Source: Alphaproteobacteria bacterium (GTDB taxonomy: Bacteria > Pseudomonadota > Alphaproteobacteria > Rhizobiales > Hyphomicrobiaceae). Taken from it: a DNA stretch of 56,411 nucleotides. Position 1 is the first letter of the stretch, and every line of letters begins with the position of its first letter. Location: NCBI GenBank assembly GCA_022600345.1, contig JAHZKP010000106.1:1-56411 (forward strand). The letters run 5' to 3'. The notes under the pieces were generated by a model. The model made no database searches. It worked only from the letters and a program-made list of their open reading frames with translations, and had not been told where the DNA came from. The translations under genes and the position numbers were made by a program. Of the stretch, positions 1 to 8,749 are shown in pieces.

Positions 1-467
1 GCTGCGGCGGCGGCTATCAGACCGATCATCGGATGCAGCGCGATCAAGATCAGCAGGAACAAGGGTACGAATGGCGCATCGAACAGCGGCATCATTGCCG
101 GGCTGGTGAGAAATGCGCGAAGTCTTGCCAGGGCATTTGCCTCGGCTTTCAAATCTGCGGGCTGGCTATGATTCTTGAGGCCGTTTTCAAGGATGTGCTG
201 GCCAAGCTCATGATCGATCCAGACGCCGGTTCGCAACATAATGCGGTCGCGCGCGATTTCGATCAGCGCCATGGCGAGAACTGCGGCACCGACAATGGCC
301 GATAGCACCAGTAGCGTCTCGATGCTGCCGACCGGCACGACATTTTCGAAGATCTGCAGGGTATAGAGCGGCGTTGCCAGCATCAGCACGTTGATGCAGC
401 CTGAGAATAGAAACGCCACGAACACGGCCCGTCTGATCTGGCCGAGAATCCGCCTTGAGGTACGCAT
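1..467 (-). CDS. Type I secretion permease/ATPase, N-terminal part (PrtD-like), cut by window edge
   Basis: The minus-strand frame opens with ATG at 467 (MRTSRRILGQIRRAVFVAFL) and runs open to base 1, giving about 155 residues. A hydrophobic segment (AVFVAFLFSGCINVLMLATP) is followed by the PrtD/AprD-family hallmark LYTLQIFENVVPVGSIETL, then a second membrane segment (LVLSAIVGAAVLAMAL) and PLFDAPFVPLFLLILIALHP near the edge. That is the membrane domain of inner-membrane ABC exporters that drive type I secretion. The ATPase domain should lie beyond base 1. It sits directly downstream of three RTX protein genes on the same strand, so their products are its likely substrates. The membrane-fusion partner (PrtE/HlyD) is probably next but not visible. 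Family assignment is confident; substrate is inferred from context. Confidence 0.88.
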   Translation of the reverse strand, partial: MRTSRRILGQIRRAVFVAFLFSGCINVLMLATPLYTLQIFENVVPVGSIETLLVLSAIVGAAVLAMALIEIARDRIMLRTGVWIDHELGQHILENGLKNHSQPADLKAEANALARLRAFLTSPAMMPLFDAPFVPLFLLILIALHPMIGLIAAAA

Positions 468-778
468 AACAAAAGTCCCCGGTGCGGGCGGTTTTTAGTG
501 CCCGGCGCGCCTACCACCCTTGCGGCGCCGGTATTCTGCCTGCTTTCAGTGTCCCGACTGGCGCGCCGGCCCTTGCAAGCAGCGGTGTCGCGTGCGTGAC
601 GCCCGCACCCCTTGTGAGAAAGGCGGGCTAACTGCAGGCAGTTGAAATCGAATTTAAGCTAAACTTCTAAACGATCCGCGAACCGGCAGGCGCTTGTTGG
701 GGCCTGCCGGGAGTTATGTTGTGAAGTTGGCGTAAACCGCCGCTTCATTTCGGGATCTTTTGCCGTCGGCGTGCGCTA
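468..778. other. Intergenic region between RTX gene and exporter gene
   Basis: No coding sequence is supported here. It contains a GC-rich hairpin at 683-710 (arms CCGGCAGGC and GCCTGCCGG) just past the stop of the RTX gene at 779. There is no T-run after it on the minus strand, so it may be a transcript-end stabiliser rather than a classical terminator. A second possible hairpin (GCCCGC...GCGGGC) lies at about 602-629. The 18-mer TGTGAGAAAGGCGGGCTA (613-630) recurs at 13631-13648. Confidence 0.5.
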
Positions 779-3073
779 TCAGACGATGACCTGGCCGCTG
801 CCGTCGAGGAAGTCGAGGTCGAGATCGAAGACGCCCTCAAGGAAGACAACATCGGTGAAGCCGCTTGTGCCGCGGATATCGAGGGACAGCATGGTGCCCT
901 CGTCGGTGACGGTCGTTTGGATCACGTCGCTGAGCTGGTCGAACCTCTGGCCGTTCAGGAGGTCGGTAAAATCAAGAGTGTCGCCTGCACCGAAGTCGGT
1001 GATGCGGTCGACGCCATGATGATTGCGACCCGAGACGACATCGGACTTCTTGAACTCGAAAGTGTCAGCTCCCTCGCCGCCGGTCAGTACGTCGGCACCG
1101 CGATGGCCGCGCAAGGTGTCGTCGCCAGCGCCGCCCACCAGCACATTGGCTTCGCGGCTGCCGCTGAGGTCGTCATCGCCTTGCGAACCGGTCACGTTCT
1201 CGATCGAGTTGAGGCGATCGCGGCCGGCAGCACCACTCACCTGGCCATTGTTGAGGTCAACTGAAACGCCGCCGCCGGTCGTCGTCTCGTAGCTGGCCGT
1301 ATCGGTTCCGCTGCCGCCATCGATGTAGTCATTTCCTTCACCACCGATGATGGTGTCGTTGCCGCTGTAGCCGTAAAGCGCATCGCCGCCAGCACCGCCG
1401 TCGATGGTGTCGTTGCCGCCAAAGGCGTAGATCGCATCACCGCCACCGCCGCCGTTGAATACGTTGTCGCCGTTGTTGCCAACAAGGACATCGCCGGCCT
1501 CGGAGCCGTTTGCGCCCTCGATGCCGTTGAGGCGATCAAAGCCCTCACCAACAGCGAACCCTGCGGACAGGTCAACGTATACTGCACCGTTGGAACCTGA
1601 GTAGTCGGCGATATCGGTTCCCGCGCCGCCGTGGATCGTGTCATTTCCAGCGCCGCCCGCGATAACATCATCGCCGCCCATGCCGGCCGCCTCGACGCTC
1701 AGTTGCTGGGAGACCGTATGGGATGAACCGTTTGCTTCGGTTGCCGTCGCGGTGACATCGAGGGTAACGTCGGCAGGCTCTGCCAGCGTCATCGTCAGTC
1801 CTGCAAGGTCGCCTTCGCCAAGCTGCCAGGTGCCGCCGCCCAGGTTGGTGCCAGCCGACAGGCTTACGTCATCTGGAACGCCATCAATCGACACGGTCAG
1901 GGTTTCGGAGCCATCTGCATCGTTGAGCGAGGCTGCGATATCGAGGGCGACGGTAACGCCGGAACCGCCCGCGCCATCACCATAGATGGTGTCATTGCCC
2001 GCACCGCCATCGATTGTGTCGTCGCCTGACGTGCCGACAATGGTCTCGCCATCGTCGGTTCCTGTAATCTGGCTGGAGGAAACCTCAGAGACCGCCGCGG
2101 TGAGTGTCGGGGCATCGGCCTGGGCATCGACGGTCACGGTGATTAGCTGCTCGGTGGAGCCGCCGTTGCCGTCCTCGATCAGGACCTTGAATGTGTCGGT
2201 ACCCGAAAAATCCGCGTTGGGTGTGTAAGTGAATTCGCCGGTGTGGGCATCGAGTTCGCAAACGCCATTGACTGGGTCTTGCGAAACCGAGCAGCTCAGC
2301 GTATCGCCGTCGGGATCGGTAGCGCCGACCGTTCCGGCAATGGAGAAGTCTTCGCTAACGCTCAAATCCTGTTGGGCTGCAGCGACGGGAGCCTGATTGA
2401 GGATGTCGACCAAGGGGACCGACTCGCCATCGACTGTCAGTTCGACGCGCTCGATGGAGGAAACCGTCAGGCCCATGCTATCGATCGTGAAAGTGTCGGC
2501 GTTGTTGCGGCCGGCGTGGGCTGCTTCGCCACCTGCATCAGCAATCTGACCGTCGAGCCAATTGGCGAAATCGGCCAGGTCGCTTCGTGCCGCGTCGAGG
2601 TCGGCAGAGGTCATATTGATTTGCAGCGTATCGATGCCGGTGTTGCCTGAGATCTGGTCGACGCCTTCGCCGGCGGTATAGACGAGGGTATCGTTGCCCG
2701 AGCCGCCATAAATCTTGTCGTCACCGGCGCCGCCGTCGATCAGGTCATTGCCGCCATCGCCAAAGAGCGTGTCGTTGCCATTGCCGCCAAAAATCTGGTC
2801 GGCGTTGCCGCCGCCGAATACGCCATCATTGCCGTCTTCGCCGTAAATCGTGTCTTCGCCGGAGTGGCCGACAAGGGCGTCGTTGCCGTCACCGCCGTAC
2901 AGCGTGTCGTCGCCGCCGTCGCCGTAAACGTAATCGTTGTCTGCTCCGCCGGAGACGATGTCGTTGCCGTCGCCGCCGTTCAGCCGGTCGCGGCCGTCGC
3001 CGCCCTGGATATCGTCTTCTCCAGCGGTTCCAATGATGCGGTCGTCGCCAGATGTGCCATCGATTTTATTCAT
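779..3073 (-). CDS. RTX calcium-binding protein with cadherin/Ig-like domains, type I secretion substrate
   Basis: This 764-residue protein has no N-terminal signal peptide, as expected for type I export. Residues ~1-130 are GGxGxDxLx nonapeptide repeats that fold as calcium-binding beta-rolls. Next comes a cadherin/VCBS-type domain (NQAPVAAAQQDLSVSED ... DPDGDTLS ... TDTFKVLIEDGNGG, ~225-320), then an Ig-like segment (VTVALDIAASLNDADGSETL onward, ~375-470), more RTX repeats, and a C-terminal serralysin-type/T1SS target region (GVDRITDFGAGDTLDFTDLL) ending in VIV. No catalytic domain is recognisable, so a structural or adhesive surface role is likely. The ATG at 3073 has a GGGTGG ribosome-binding site. 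It is the RTX gene closest to the exporter gene at 1-467. The acidic, Gly/Asp-rich composition is typical of the family. Confidence 0.9.
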   Translation of the reverse strand: MNKIDGTSGDDRIIGTAGEDDIQGGDGRDRLNGGDGNDIVSGGADNDYVYGDGGDDTLYGGDGNDALVGHSGEDTIYGEDGNDGVFGGGNADQIFGGNGNDTLFGDGGNDLIDGGAGDDKIYGGSGNDTLVYTAGEGVDQISGNTGIDTLQINMTSADLDAARSDLADFANWLDGQIADAGGEAAHAGRNNADTFTIDSMGLTVSSIERVELTVDGESVPLVDILNQAPVAAAQQDLSVSEDFSIAGTVGATDPDGDTLSCSVSQDPVNGVCELDAHTGEFTYTPNADFSGTDTFKVLIEDGNGGSTEQLITVTVDAQADAPTLTAAVSEVSSSQITGTDDGETIVGTSGDDTIDGGAGNDTIYGDGAGGSGVTVALDIAASLNDADGSETLTVSIDGVPDDVSLSAGTNLGGGTWQLGEGDLAGLTMTLAEPADVTLDVTATATEANGSSHTVSQQLSVEAAGMGGDDVIAGGAGNDTIHGGAGTDIADYSGSNGAVYVDLSAGFAVGEGFDRLNGIEGANGSEAGDVLVGNNGDNVFNGGGGGDAIYAFGGNDTIDGGAGGDALYGYSGNDTIIGGEGNDYIDGGSGTDTASYETTTGGGVSVDLNNGQVSGAAGRDRLNSIENVTGSQGDDDLSGSREANVLVGGAGDDTLRGHRGADVLTGGEGADTFEFKKSDVVSGRNHHGVDRITDFGAGDTLDFTDLLNGQRFDQLSDVIQTTVTDEGTMLSLDIRGTSGFTDVVFLEGVFDLDLDFLDGSGQVIV

Positions 3074-3316
3074 TACGCAATACCACCCAAGAACGATTTA
3101 CTGCCGTCAATCTAACATTCAGATGTTGAGTTCAGGTTCGCAGGTTTGTTGCAATTTGAGGAACAAATTAGCTTGTTACTTTTCATGCAACGACTGCAGA
3201 TCGATCCAGCCTTTCACGCTCGACCGTTCTCCAACATATACGTTTCACGGTACAAACTTAGATGCCCGCAGCTTGCCAACTGATTCGACTTACCCGCCTG
3301 GTGGTTAATGAAACGT
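3074..3316. other. Promoter-bearing gap upstream of the 779-3073 RTX gene
   Basis: No gene is supported here. This AT-richer stretch should hold the promoter of the minus-strand RTX gene starting at 3073, since a strong terminator (3317-3346) isolates it from the previous gene. I could not pick a specific -35/-10 pair with confidence. Confidence 0.4.
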
Positions 3317-3346
3317 AAAAAAGCCAGCGGCTGGCCACTGGCTTTT
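3317..3346 (-). terminator. Rho-independent terminator of the 3412-4551 RTX gene
   Basis: AAAAAAGCCAG, a ten-base centre and CTGGCTTTTT form a GC stem flanked by A and T runs on both sides. It therefore works on the minus strand, ending the RTX gene that stops at 3412, and is potentially bidirectional. Confidence 0.85.
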
Positions 3347-3411
3347 TCCGGCGCTCGTATTGTCGGCCTGGCGCGATTATCGGTGCAAACGAAAATGCTT
3401 TCGGGACTGCC

Positions 3412-4551
3412 TCAATAAAGGATCATGCCGTCGGCGGCCATCTGGTCGGCATCGGTGTTGTAATACCCCTTCAACAGCGCGACATCGACGAATTCATCGC
3501 CATCCTTGAGGGCGACCATGGTGCCGGTTCCCGCAAAGCGGAGTTGCACGTGGTCTTCCAGCGAGGCGGGGTCGCCTTTGATGAAGTCGTGCAGGTCAAG
3601 GATATCGCCGGCGCGGAAGTCGGTGATCGTATCGACGCCCAGGTGGTTGCCATTGGCATCGGTGACGTCCTTCTTCAGGTATTGAAAAATGTCGTCGCCG
3701 ATGCTGCCGGTCAGGGTGTCGGCACCACCGCGGCTGCGAATGAAATCATCGCCGCTTTTGCCGTTGAATTCCTCCGCCTTGTTGCTACCGACGAACAGGT
3801 CTTGTTCATGCGAGCCGATGTAGCGCTCAAAGCCCGAAACCGAGTCTTCAAAGTCGCCGTGGGTGACGGTCTTTGATGTGAGGTCGATTTCGACGGATTC
3901 GAAGACCTGGGAATAATCAAGCGTGTCGTAACCGGAGCCGCCGATCAGAGTGTCGCTGCCTCTTCCCGCATAAATGTGGTCGTCGCCTGAGCCCCCATGC
4001 ACGCGGTCGCTGCCGTCCTGGCCGTCCAGCACATCGTTGCCCGAGTTGCCGTAAAGCGTGTCGTCGCCCTCGCGCCCGCGAAGGTCGTCATTGCCGCTGT
4101 TGCCATACATGCGGTCATCGCCGGCATCGCCGCGCATGATGTCGTGGCCTTTGCCGCCATAGGCTCTATCGTTGCCACTGCCCGACAGAATGCGGTCATC
4201 GCCTTCACCGCCATAGATGACATCATTGCCATCGCCACCGTTCAGCACGTCATTGCCGCGGCCGCCGTTGAGTATGTCGGCGCCGCCGCCGCCATAAAGT
4301 TCGTCGTCGCCATTGTTGCCGTACAGCTCATCGTTGTGGAGGCCGCCCCAGAGTTGATCGTTGCCGATGCCGCCGTAGAGGAAGTCGTTGCCGTCGCCGC
4401 CATCCAGCCAGTCATCGCCATCATCGCCGAACAGGTGGTCGAGGCCGCTTTCGCCGCGGATGGTGTCGTTGCCGGCCTTGCCCTTGATCGTATCGGGATC
4501 GCCCGTGCCACCCAGCACATCGTTCAATTCGGTTCCATTGATAACAGCCAT
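3412..4551 (-). CDS. RTX repeat protein, short, nearly all calcium-binding repeats
   Basis: From the ATG at 4551 (MAVINGTELNDVLGG) this encodes 379 residues; an in-frame TTG lies 12 bases further out. Almost the whole chain to ~residue 200 is an uninterrupted ladder of GGxGxDxLx repeats (for example GDDWLDGGDGNDFLYGG). A second short repeat block follows a linker (SVEIDLTSKTVTHGDFEDSV). The C-terminal region (GNHLGVDTITDFRAGDILDL ... GDEFVDVALLKG) is clearly homologous to that of the two neighbouring RTX proteins and is the expected type I secretion signal. No enzyme domain is visible, so a calcium-dependent matrix or surface-layer role is likely. It is flanked by its own terminator and a long leader, so it appears to be transcribed alone. 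Confidence 0.9.
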   Translation of the reverse strand: MAVINGTELNDVLGGTGDPDTIKGKAGNDTIRGESGLDHLFGDDGDDWLDGGDGNDFLYGGIGNDQLWGGLHNDELYGNNGDDELYGGGGADILNGGRGNDVLNGGDGNDVIYGGEGDDRILSGSGNDRAYGGKGHDIMRGDAGDDRMYGNSGNDDLRGREGDDTLYGNSGNDVLDGQDGSDRVHGGSGDDHIYAGRGSDTLIGGSGYDTLDYSQVFESVEIDLTSKTVTHGDFEDSVSGFERYIGSHEQDLFVGSNKAEEFNGKSGDDFIRSRGGADTLTGSIGDDIFQYLKKDVTDANGNHLGVDTITDFRAGDILDLHDFIKGDPASLEDHVQLRFAGTGTMVALKDGDEFVDVALLKGYYNTDADQMAADGMILY

Positions 4552-4965
4552 ACCCACACCCAATTCGTTTTTGACAACCCAACCAATTGCGCCAGCTTTT
4601 TCGCGAGATCAAGACAATTGCCAGCATCTTGATTATGACAATAGCAACCGGACTTAAACATCGACTTCATGGACGCGCTAAAATCAATTTGAAATTCATT
4701 CAAAATTGAACTGAACGGATAAGGAAAAAATAAATCACGATTTTTAATCAAGTTGCACCTCGCGATGATCTTGCCTAACGAATTGCCAATAGAGCGGCAT
4801 ACTTGCAGCAAATCCTGCCTATTTCATTTCCGGCTGAACCGGAAACGCCTTGCCAGCCCACTCCACCGTCCCGACCACCCCAAATAGACCGCCATGGGCG
4901 GTAGTGACGGAGGATTGGGCGGCTCCGCCTGAATCTGAAACATTCCAGCCTCGCGCCGAACAAAT
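4552..4965. other. AT-rich leader and promoter gap between two RTX genes
   Basis: No gene is supported here. The stretch nearest the start codon (about 4560-4760) is markedly AT-richer than the coding DNA and probably contains the promoter and a long 5' leader of the 3412-4551 gene. The upstream gene is cut off by the terminator at 4966-5000. Confidence 0.4.
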
Positions 4966-5000
4966 GAAAAAGGCCGCCGAGCAATCAAGCTCAGCGGCCT
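4966..5000 (-). terminator. Rho-independent terminator of the 5028-6839 RTX gene
   Basis: AGGCCGC-C-GAGC, loop AATCAA, GCTC-A-GCGGCCT form a near-perfect hairpin at 4971-5000. An A-run at 4967-4970 becomes the T-run on the minus strand. It lies 27 bases past the stop codon of the RTX gene. Confidence 0.88.
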
Positions 5001-5027
5001 CCTGTTTCATTGAGTTTGGCTGATGGA

Positions 5028-6839
5028 TCAGGCAAGCAGGTCGAAGCTGTCCATCACCTCTGAAGCGCTGGCCCCCTCAACGGTGACGACATCAACGAAT
5101 TCATCGCCCATCTTGACCGATACGGTTGCACCGTTCTTGCCTTCGCGAACGTCGACGACATCGCCGATTTCCTCGTAGACCTGACCCTTCAGGATGCGGG
5201 AGAAGTCGAGCCGGTCACCCTTGGAGAAATCGGTAATCGTATCGACGCCCAGGTGCTCGCCGGTCTTCTGGTCGACCGCGTCCTTGGCCGCCCACACGAA
5301 GGTGTCATTACCTTCACCGCCTGTCAGCGTGTCGCTGCCGCCAAGGCTGCGGATGACATCATCGCCCTGGCCGCCATCGATCTCATTGTCGCGCTTGTCA
5401 CCCTTGATGGTGTCGGCAAACCGCGACCCGGTCAAACCTTCGATGCTCCAGATCTCGTCCTTGCCCATGCCTTCGACGGTGTGCTTGGACATATCGACGT
5501 TGATGCCGACGCGGGCGCCGGAGAAGTCGATCGTGTCGAAACCTGAACCACCGTTATAGAAGTCATTGCCTTCGCCTGCGATGAACGTGTCATTGCCCGA
5601 GCCGCCGGTGACTTTGTCATCGCCATCGTTGTCGGCGATGATGTCGTTGCCGGAGTTTCCGTCGAGACGATCATTGCCCGCGCCGCCCGACATCTTGTCG
5701 TCGCCCGAGTTGCCAGCGAGGACGTCGTTGCCGTCACCGCCAAACATGATGTCGTCGCCCGAGCCGCCGCGCAGGTCGTCATTGCCAGCCTGGCCATCAA
5801 GCGTGTCATTGCCTGAGTTGCCCCAGATCTGATCATCGCCTTCGCCGCCGGAAACAGTGTCGTCACCGCCCATACCGAACAGTTTGTCGTTGCCCAGACC
5901 GCCCTGGATGAGATCGTCATCGCTGGATGAAGCGGCCTTCAGCGCTTCCTTGGGCAGGAGAGCTGCGTTGGTCTGGCCGATGTCGAGCGTGAAGACGCTA
6001 TCGTCGAAGTCCTTGTCGCCGCCGTTCTTGAGGTCTTCGAAACCGATTCGAACGGTGCCGGTCTCAACGTCGACTTCAGCCTTGACGTGCTTGAAGTTGT
6101 CGCCATTGAGCCCGCCTTCAGCGCCACCGTGCGAGTGGAACACCGAATCGCCGTATTGCGATTTGACGACGGTTTCGACGCCTTCCTCGCTGACGTGAAC
6201 GAGTTTGACCTCGCCGCCGCCATTGACGTTGCCTGGTTCGCCCTCGTTGTCGACGAATTGGAAGCTGCCTTCTGTATCCGACAGGAGCTTGGCCATGCCG
6301 CGTTGGCTGTAGCCGTTGGGAACCACGAAGAAGCCAAGCTGATCACCGGTATTCAGGTCCAGGTCGACAGAGCTCTGGCCTGCAATGAGATCGCCGCCGG
6401 AACCTTTCAACGAGGCGTTCGCGAACAGCACCTGGACATCGTAGATCGTGCCGTCGGCAGCAATCTTGTAAACGCCAAGCGCGTTCTTGTAGCCGGCGCT
6501 CTCGCCCTCAAAGGTGACGGTGCCCTTGGCATCTTCGCCGATGCGGAATTTGTTCAGATCAACCGCGCCGCCGGTTGTGGCGGCACCGAAGATGATGTCG
6601 TCGCCGTCTTCCCCATACAGGAAGTCGTCGCCGCCGCCACCGTGAATGCGGTCGCTTCCAGCACCACCGGCAACTTTGTCATTGCCACCTTCAGCAAAGA
6701 TCACATCGTCCTGATCGGTACCTAACAGCGAGTTCTGAGAGCCGTTGCCTTTCAGCACGCTCCCAACGCCGGTTTTCTCAACAACCTCTTCAAGCACTTC
6801 ATTGACCTTTCCCAGGCCAACACCTTTTAACAGTTCCAT
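5028..6839 (-). CDS. RTX protein with DUF4114 domain, type I secretion substrate
   Basis: I chose the ATG at 6839 (MELLKGVGLGKVNEVLEEVV) because AGGAG lies 11 bases upstream; a GTG 12 bases further out is too close to that site. The product has 603 residues. A short amphipathic N-terminus leads into one RTX block (~35-80). Then comes a DUF4114-type beta domain (~90-305; GDQLGFFVVPNGYS, VFHSHG, FEDLKNGGDKDFDDSVF), a domain seen in secreted adhesive and PEP-CTERM-type proteins, with acidic residues suited to calcium. A long RTX ladder (~315-520) and the shared C-terminal target region (GEHLGVDTITDFSKGDRLDF ... GDEFVDVVTVEG) follow. It lies next to algD, with terminators on both sides. Confidence 0.9.
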   Translation of the reverse strand: MELLKGVGLGKVNEVLEEVVEKTGVGSVLKGNGSQNSLLGTDQDDVIFAEGGNDKVAGGAGSDRIHGGGGDDFLYGEDGDDIIFGAATTGGAVDLNKFRIGEDAKGTVTFEGESAGYKNALGVYKIAADGTIYDVQVLFANASLKGSGGDLIAGQSSVDLDLNTGDQLGFFVVPNGYSQRGMAKLLSDTEGSFQFVDNEGEPGNVNGGGEVKLVHVSEEGVETVVKSQYGDSVFHSHGGAEGGLNGDNFKHVKAEVDVETGTVRIGFEDLKNGGDKDFDDSVFTLDIGQTNAALLPKEALKAASSSDDDLIQGGLGNDKLFGMGGDDTVSGGEGDDQIWGNSGNDTLDGQAGNDDLRGGSGDDIMFGGDGNDVLAGNSGDDKMSGGAGNDRLDGNSGNDIIADNDGDDKVTGGSGNDTFIAGEGNDFYNGGSGFDTIDFSGARVGINVDMSKHTVEGMGKDEIWSIEGLTGSRFADTIKGDKRDNEIDGGQGDDVIRSLGGSDTLTGGEGNDTFVWAAKDAVDQKTGEHLGVDTITDFSKGDRLDFSRILKGQVYEEIGDVVDVREGKNGATVSVKMGDEFVDVVTVEGASASEVMDSFDLLA

Positions 6840-7062
6840 CGCTTCACCCACTCCTGACTATTTACCCGACTCATTAAAAAGAGTCTTATCTAGAATGCTC
6901 AGGGTGCGGACCTGCCGCTTTTCCCGCAATTCTTCATTGCCCAACATACAGACTGCATTGCAATAAATCGTTCTTGACTGGTGGCAAATTTGCTTAAAAT
7001 GAGATTCAATTCTTATGCGACCGAGCAATGATTTGTTAGCCATGTTTATGCAGCGACGAAAT

Positions 7063-7095
7063 AAAAACGGCGCAATACCGAAATATTGCGCCGTT
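7063..7095 (-). terminator. Rho-independent terminator of algD
   Basis: AACGGCGCAATA, loop CCGAAA, TATTGCGCCGTT at 7066-7095 form a perfect 12-bp stem next to an A-run (T-run on the minus strand). It lies 25 bases past the algD-like stop codon and closes the alg44-alg8-algD transcript. Confidence 0.88.
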
Positions 7096-7119
7096 GCTAT
7101 TTTTCAGGGTTTTTGGGAA

Positions 7120-8550
7120 TTACCAGGCTATGCCGTGGTAATTTTTTTCTTCCGGCAATTGCCGGCTAAGTCGAGCGAGATCGATGACATCGACATTTGG
7201 CGCGCGCTTTGCCAGTGCCGTGCGGAATTCATCGGTTGCGTGGCTGACGACGATGACGTCGCTATTGGCGACAAGGGCGTCGGCGTCGGGAAGGGTCAAG
7301 GCTTCCAATTCATCCATCAGTTTGGCCTGGCGGGGAACGGCGTGGCGGACATATTCAATCTGGCCTTGCAGCATCGGGCCGAAGTCGAGGTTGCCATCAT
7401 AGGCGCGCAAGGTTTCGCCGTTTGCCAGCAAATGCGACATCAAGTCCAACGTGGGGCTTTCGCGAAGATCGTCGGTGCCCGGCTTGAACGTCAATCCCAG
7501 GAAACCGATGCGCTTACCGGCGTAAGGCGCAAGCATCCTGACGGCCTGGGCAATGTGGCTGCGGTTGGATGGCATCAGGCTGTCGATCAGCGGGACTTCG
7601 ACACCCAGGTCGCCCGCCAGGTGTCCGACAGCACGCACTTCTTTTGGCAGGCAGGACCCACCGAAAGCGAAGCCGGGCTTCAGGTAATACGGCGACAGGT
7701 TGAGCTTCTTGTCCTGGACGAAGATGTCCATGACATCATGACTATCGATGTCAAGTGCCTTGCAAATGCGGCCGACTTCATTGCCGAAGGCGACCTTGGT
7801 GGCGTGCCAGACGTTGTCGACGTACTTGACCATCTCAGCGGCGGCAATCGAGGTGAAGATCACCTTCTTGTCGACGGCCTCGTAGATTGATGAAACTGTC
7901 TCAGCAGCGCGTTCGTCGCTGGCCCCGACAACTGTTTTCGGTGGGGCGAAGAAGTCAGCAACAGCGACGCCTTCGCGCAGGAATTCAGGATTGAAACAGA
8001 CGCCGAAATCCGGGCCTAAACGCTTGCCGGAAGCCTTTTCGATTTCGGGCGCGACAACATCCAGCGTCGTTCCCGGCGGCACCGAGCAGCGCAGCACGAT
8101 GACGTGATAAGAACTTTTCATCGAGATTGCCTGACCGATGGCGCGCGAAGCCTTGCGCACGAAGCTCAAGTCGCAGCTACCGTCATCGGCGGTTGGCGTG
8201 CCGACGGAAATCATCGTCACATCGGTTTGCATCACAGCGGCGACCAGATTGTCGGTGGCCGCGATCAGTCCACCCTGAACGCCTTCGTCCAGGAGTTCGC
8301 CGAGGCGGTCCTCAACGATTGGCGAACGGCCTTCGTTGATGGCCTCGACCTTATCCATTTCGATGTCAACGCCGACCATTCGGAAGCCCAGATGAGACAG
8401 GCAGGCCATCGAAACGGCCCCGACGTAACCAAGTCCAACGACGCTGATGGCGGGCACCTCGACATCGCGGCTGGGCGCGAAGGTCTTTTGTGGCTGATGA
8501 CCGACGTCATTCATTTGCGCCGGGTTAAGGACGGCTGGCGAAACACTCAT
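7120..8550 (-). CDS. algD: GDP-mannose 6-dehydrogenase (AlgD-like)
   Basis: It oxidises GDP-mannose to GDP-mannuronate with two NAD+, the committed step to alginate-type polymers. Numbering is from the ATG at 8550 (476 residues), which has GGGAG about 11 bases upstream. The Rossmann motif GLGYVG is at 39-44. The UDP/GDP-sugar dehydrogenase motifs FNPEFLREG (~187-194) and the catalytic cysteine in GFAFGGSCLPKEVRA (C300) are present. LGLTFKPGTDDLRESPTLDL marks the third domain. The C-terminus (YHGIAW) resembles the end of Pseudomonas AlgD rather than UDP-glucose dehydrogenases, and the N-terminal ~30 residues are an extension. Its position after alg8 and alg44 supports GDP-mannose as substrate. 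UDP-glucose or UDP-GlcNAc dehydrogenase is the alternative, less likely. Confidence 0.88.
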   Translation of the reverse strand: MSVSPAVLNPAQMNDVGHQPQKTFAPSRDVEVPAISVVGLGYVGAVSMACLSHLGFRMVGVDIEMDKVEAINEGRSPIVEDRLGELLDEGVQGGLIAATDNLVAAVMQTDVTMISVGTPTADDGSCDLSFVRKASRAIGQAISMKSSYHVIVLRCSVPPGTTLDVVAPEIEKASGKRLGPDFGVCFNPEFLREGVAVADFFAPPKTVVGASDERAAETVSSIYEAVDKKVIFTSIAAAEMVKYVDNVWHATKVAFGNEVGRICKALDIDSHDVMDIFVQDKKLNLSPYYLKPGFAFGGSCLPKEVRAVGHLAGDLGVEVPLIDSLMPSNRSHIAQAVRMLAPYAGKRIGFLGLTFKPGTDDLRESPTLDLMSHLLANGETLRAYDGNLDFGPMLQGQIEYVRHAVPRQAKLMDELEALTLPDADALVANSDVIVVSHATDEFRTALAKRAPNVDVIDLARLSRQLPEEKNYHGIAW

Positions 8551-8749
8551 TATAACTACGCTCCCACTCACGATGCCGGTTTCCGGCGTGAAAGGGCGCC
8601 CCCGAATGCGCGACACATCAATGAAGCGAAGAGGCCAATTTAGTCCTCATCACACTTTGATATACCGGCTTGCGCCCTGTCTTCTTGAAAATGAGAGTGC
8701 CAGGGAATGGTTGGTTCCTACTGAAACCGTTAGATTCAATTTTATCCAA

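Noticed and set aside
3997-4632. Long open frame on the plus strand (211 codons) across an RTX gene, rich in Val/Ala
   Set aside because: It is the mirror of the repetitive RTX coding sequence (GGCGGCGATGGC type repeats), with low-complexity product and no start signals. The minus-strand frame shows real domain motifs.
779-6839. Idea that the RTX proteins are mannuronan C5-epimerases of the AlgE type
   Set aside because: AlgE A-modules have a right-handed beta-helix with catalytic YG(F/I)DPH-type motifs. None is visible in the three proteins; only repeats, Ig/cadherin-type and DUF4114 domains.
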